Shown in pieces: positions 62,673 through 64,000 of a DNA stretch of 64,000 bases. The notes beneath the pieces were generated by a model. That model ran no database searches, was not told the DNA's origin, and saw nothing but the letters and a program-made list of their open reading frames with translations. The stretch is from assembly GCA_947501215.1 (NCBI GenBank), contig CANMUS010000004.1, forward strand, positions 124,001 to 188,000, given 5' to 3'. Both the position numbers and the translations under genes were made by a program. Each line of letters opens with the position of its first letter. The first letter of the stretch is position 1. Source of the DNA: an uncultured Erythrobacter sp. (GTDB lineage: Bacteria > Pseudomonadota > Alphaproteobacteria > Sphingomonadales > Sphingomonadaceae).

Positions 62673-63982
62673 ACCGCCTCCAGCGCCTGTTCGAAGTCGG
62701 CGATCAGATCGTCGGCATCTTCGATCCCGATGCTGATACGCACTAGGTTGTCCGAAATGCCGAGTTCCGCGCGGCGGCCTTCGGCGACCGAGAGGTGGGT
62801 CATCGAGGCGGGGTGGCTGGCGAGCGTTTCCGTGCCGCCGAGGCTGACCGCCAGTTTGGCGATCTTGAGCGTGTCGAGGAAGCGGAAGCATTCCGCCTCG
62901 CCGCCCTTGAGCAGCAGCGAGAAGGTCGAGCCTGCACCGAGGCAATGGCGGTCGTAGATGTCCTGCTGCCGCTGGTCCTTGATCATGCCGAGATAGCCTA
63001 GGCCTTCGACCTTGGGGTGCTGGCTCAGGAAGTCGCACACCTTGGCGGCGTTCTCGCCCGCGCGCTGCATGCGCAGCTCCACGGTTTCGAGGCTCCGGCA
63101 CAGCATCCACGCCGTGTTGGGATCGCAGATCCCGCCCATCGTGTTGCGGAGCATGCGGATGGCATCGATGAAGCGCTTCTTGCCCGAAACGCTGCCCGCC
63201 ACGAGGTCCGAATGGCCGCCGACATACTTCGTCAGCGAGTAGACCACGAGGTCCGCCCCATGGTCGAGCGGGCGCTGCCACAGCGGACCGAGGAAGGTGT
63301 TGTCGATCGCGATCGAGCACTTGTCGGGGTCGAAATGCGCATCGCGCGCTTCCTTGACTGCTTCGATATCGACCAGCGCATTGGTCGGGTTGCCGGGGCT
63401 TTCGAGGTAGATCATCGGCACTTCGCCGCCCTGTTCCTCGGCCTTGGCCTTCGCCTTGGTCATCACATCGTCGAGCTGTTCGCGGCTGGCGCCGGCGGGG
63501 AAGTCGATGAAGGTGACACCGAATTTCGCCATGGTCTTCGCAATGAAGCCCTCAGACGCCGCATAGAGCGGGCCGGAGTGCACGATCACGTCGCCCGCCT
63601 TGCAGGCCGCCAGCAGCAGCACGGCGATCGCGGTCATGCCGCTCGAGAACGACAGCGCCTCTTCCGCGCCGTCCCACACTGCGAGCCGATCTTCGAGGAT
63701 TTCCTGATTGGGCGCGTTGAAGCGCGAATAGACGAGGCCGTCGGCCCCGCCCGGGCGCTTGCCGGTGATGCCTTCGAAATGGCGCTTGCCGTCGGCCGCG
63801 CTGGGAAAGGCGAAGGTGCTGGTCAGGAAGATCGGGGCCTTGAGGCTGCCTTCCGACAGCGTCGGGTCGTAGCCATGGCCCATCATCAGCGTGCTGGGCT
63901 TCAGCGCGCGCCCGTTGATCTTGGTGACTTCCGCCTTGGGGTTCTTGCGCGGAGTGGTGGGGTCGATGTCGTTGTCGCTCAT
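62669..63982 (-). CDS. Cystathionine gamma-synthase-family PLP enzyme
   Basis: A 437-residue Cys/Met-metabolism enzyme. YSRFNAPNQEILEDRLAVWD near the N-terminus, the PLP Lys in VVYSLTKYVGGHSDLVAG, and GTETLASHPASMTHLSVAEG near the end. The ATG at 63982 is preferred because the GGAAGG site is too close to the ATG at 63994. Could be a gamma-synthase, lyase or sulfhydrylase. The start of the gene lies within the window. Confidence 0.9.
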   Translation of the reverse strand: MSDNDIDPTTPRKNPKAEVTKINGRALKPSTLMMGHGYDPTLSEGSLKAPIFLTSTFAFPSAADGKRHFEGITGKRPGGADGLVYSRFNAPNQEILEDRLAVWDGAEEALSFSSGMTAIAVLLLAACKAGDVIVHSGPLYAASEGFIAKTMAKFGVTFIDFPAGASREQLDDVMTKAKAKAEEQGGEVPMIYLESPGNPTNALVDIEAVKEARDAHFDPDKCSIAIDNTFLGPLWQRPLDHGADLVVYSLTKYVGGHSDLVAGSVSGKKRFIDAIRMLRNTMGGICDPNTAWMLCRSLETVELRMQRAGENAAKVCDFLSQHPKVEGLGYLGMIKDQRQQDIYDRHCLGAGSTFSLLLKGGEAECFRFLDTLKIAKLAVSLGGTETLASHPASMTHLSVAEGRRAELGISDNLVRISIGIEDADDLIADFEQALEAV

Positions 63983-64000
63983 GCGGAGGAGCATCCTTCC

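Noticed and set aside
61770..63320. 516-codon version of the ATP-grasp gene
   Set aside because: The N-terminal 200 codons are an out-of-frame reading of the PLP-enzyme gene; the real domain begins near the CTG at 62672.

Overview
The window reads as a chromosomal segment of an alphaproteobacterium, most likely a sphingomonad of the Erythrobacter type. This rests on high GC, an alpha-type SspB adaptor, a hisB-H-A-F-E run, a ybgC-tolQRAB-pal envelope operon, a thiC gene under a TPP riboswitch, and several small stress-protein families (DUF2945, DUF3008, DUF3140, DUF892, SWIB) common in that order. The genus is inference.

Bases 1 to about 18,430 look like the right-hand part of an integrated mobile element. 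It ends with an AlpA/excisionase-like HTH gene, a putative DNA-binding gene and a tyrosine recombinase, followed at once by a 49-base 3' fragment of a tRNA-Gln(CTG) gene, the expected attachment scar. The left end lies outside the window. The cargo is copper and metal handling: a CnrYXH-like sigma/sensor/anti-sigma set, a DUF2231 membrane protein, two lipoproteins (one DUF411), a Met-rich periplasmic protein, CsoR with a visible operator, a DUF5676 protein, a P1B-type ATPase, an APC permease with a His-rich N-terminus, a small K+-channel-like protein and a DUF305 protein. In its middle lies a translationally coupled trio: a beta-CASP nuclease-like metallohydrolase, an archaeal-type AMP phosphorylase and a class III-like PRPP synthetase, which could convert RNA-derived nucleotides to PRPP. 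Next to the integrase is a run of five poorly characterised genes, including an HUH-motif protein and a DnaQ-like exonuclease.

From about 18.7 to 38.7 kb is chromosomal sequence rich in small accessory and stress genes: thiC with its riboswitch, a Fic toxin/antitoxin pair, a PD-(D/E)XK-like orphan, YaiI, DUF892, an HPF/RaiA-like factor, a fasciclin lipoprotein, an esterase, an S41 protease, a PEBP protein, SWIB, DUF427-DUF3253-DoxX, a dipeptidase and a DUF2945-DUF3008-DUF3140 stress operon. Two genes here (26.1 kb and 27.5-28.0 kb) are each interrupted by a single in-frame TAG.

From 38.7 to 49.1 kb are dapD and a catabolic cluster of acyl-CoA dehydrogenases, SDRs, a zinc alcohol dehydrogenase, an MFS_2 transporter and an APH-type kinase, probably for CoA-dependent degradation of an unidentified acid or alcohol. 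From 49.1 to 64 kb are a LuxR-HTH/DUF4019 membrane regulator, gmk, sspB, the his genes (with a low-GC foreign-looking ORF between hisA and hisF), a HIT protein, the tol-pal operon, a DnaJ-domain protein, an SDR without the catalytic Tyr, an ATP-grasp protein and a Cys/Met-metabolism PLP enzyme.
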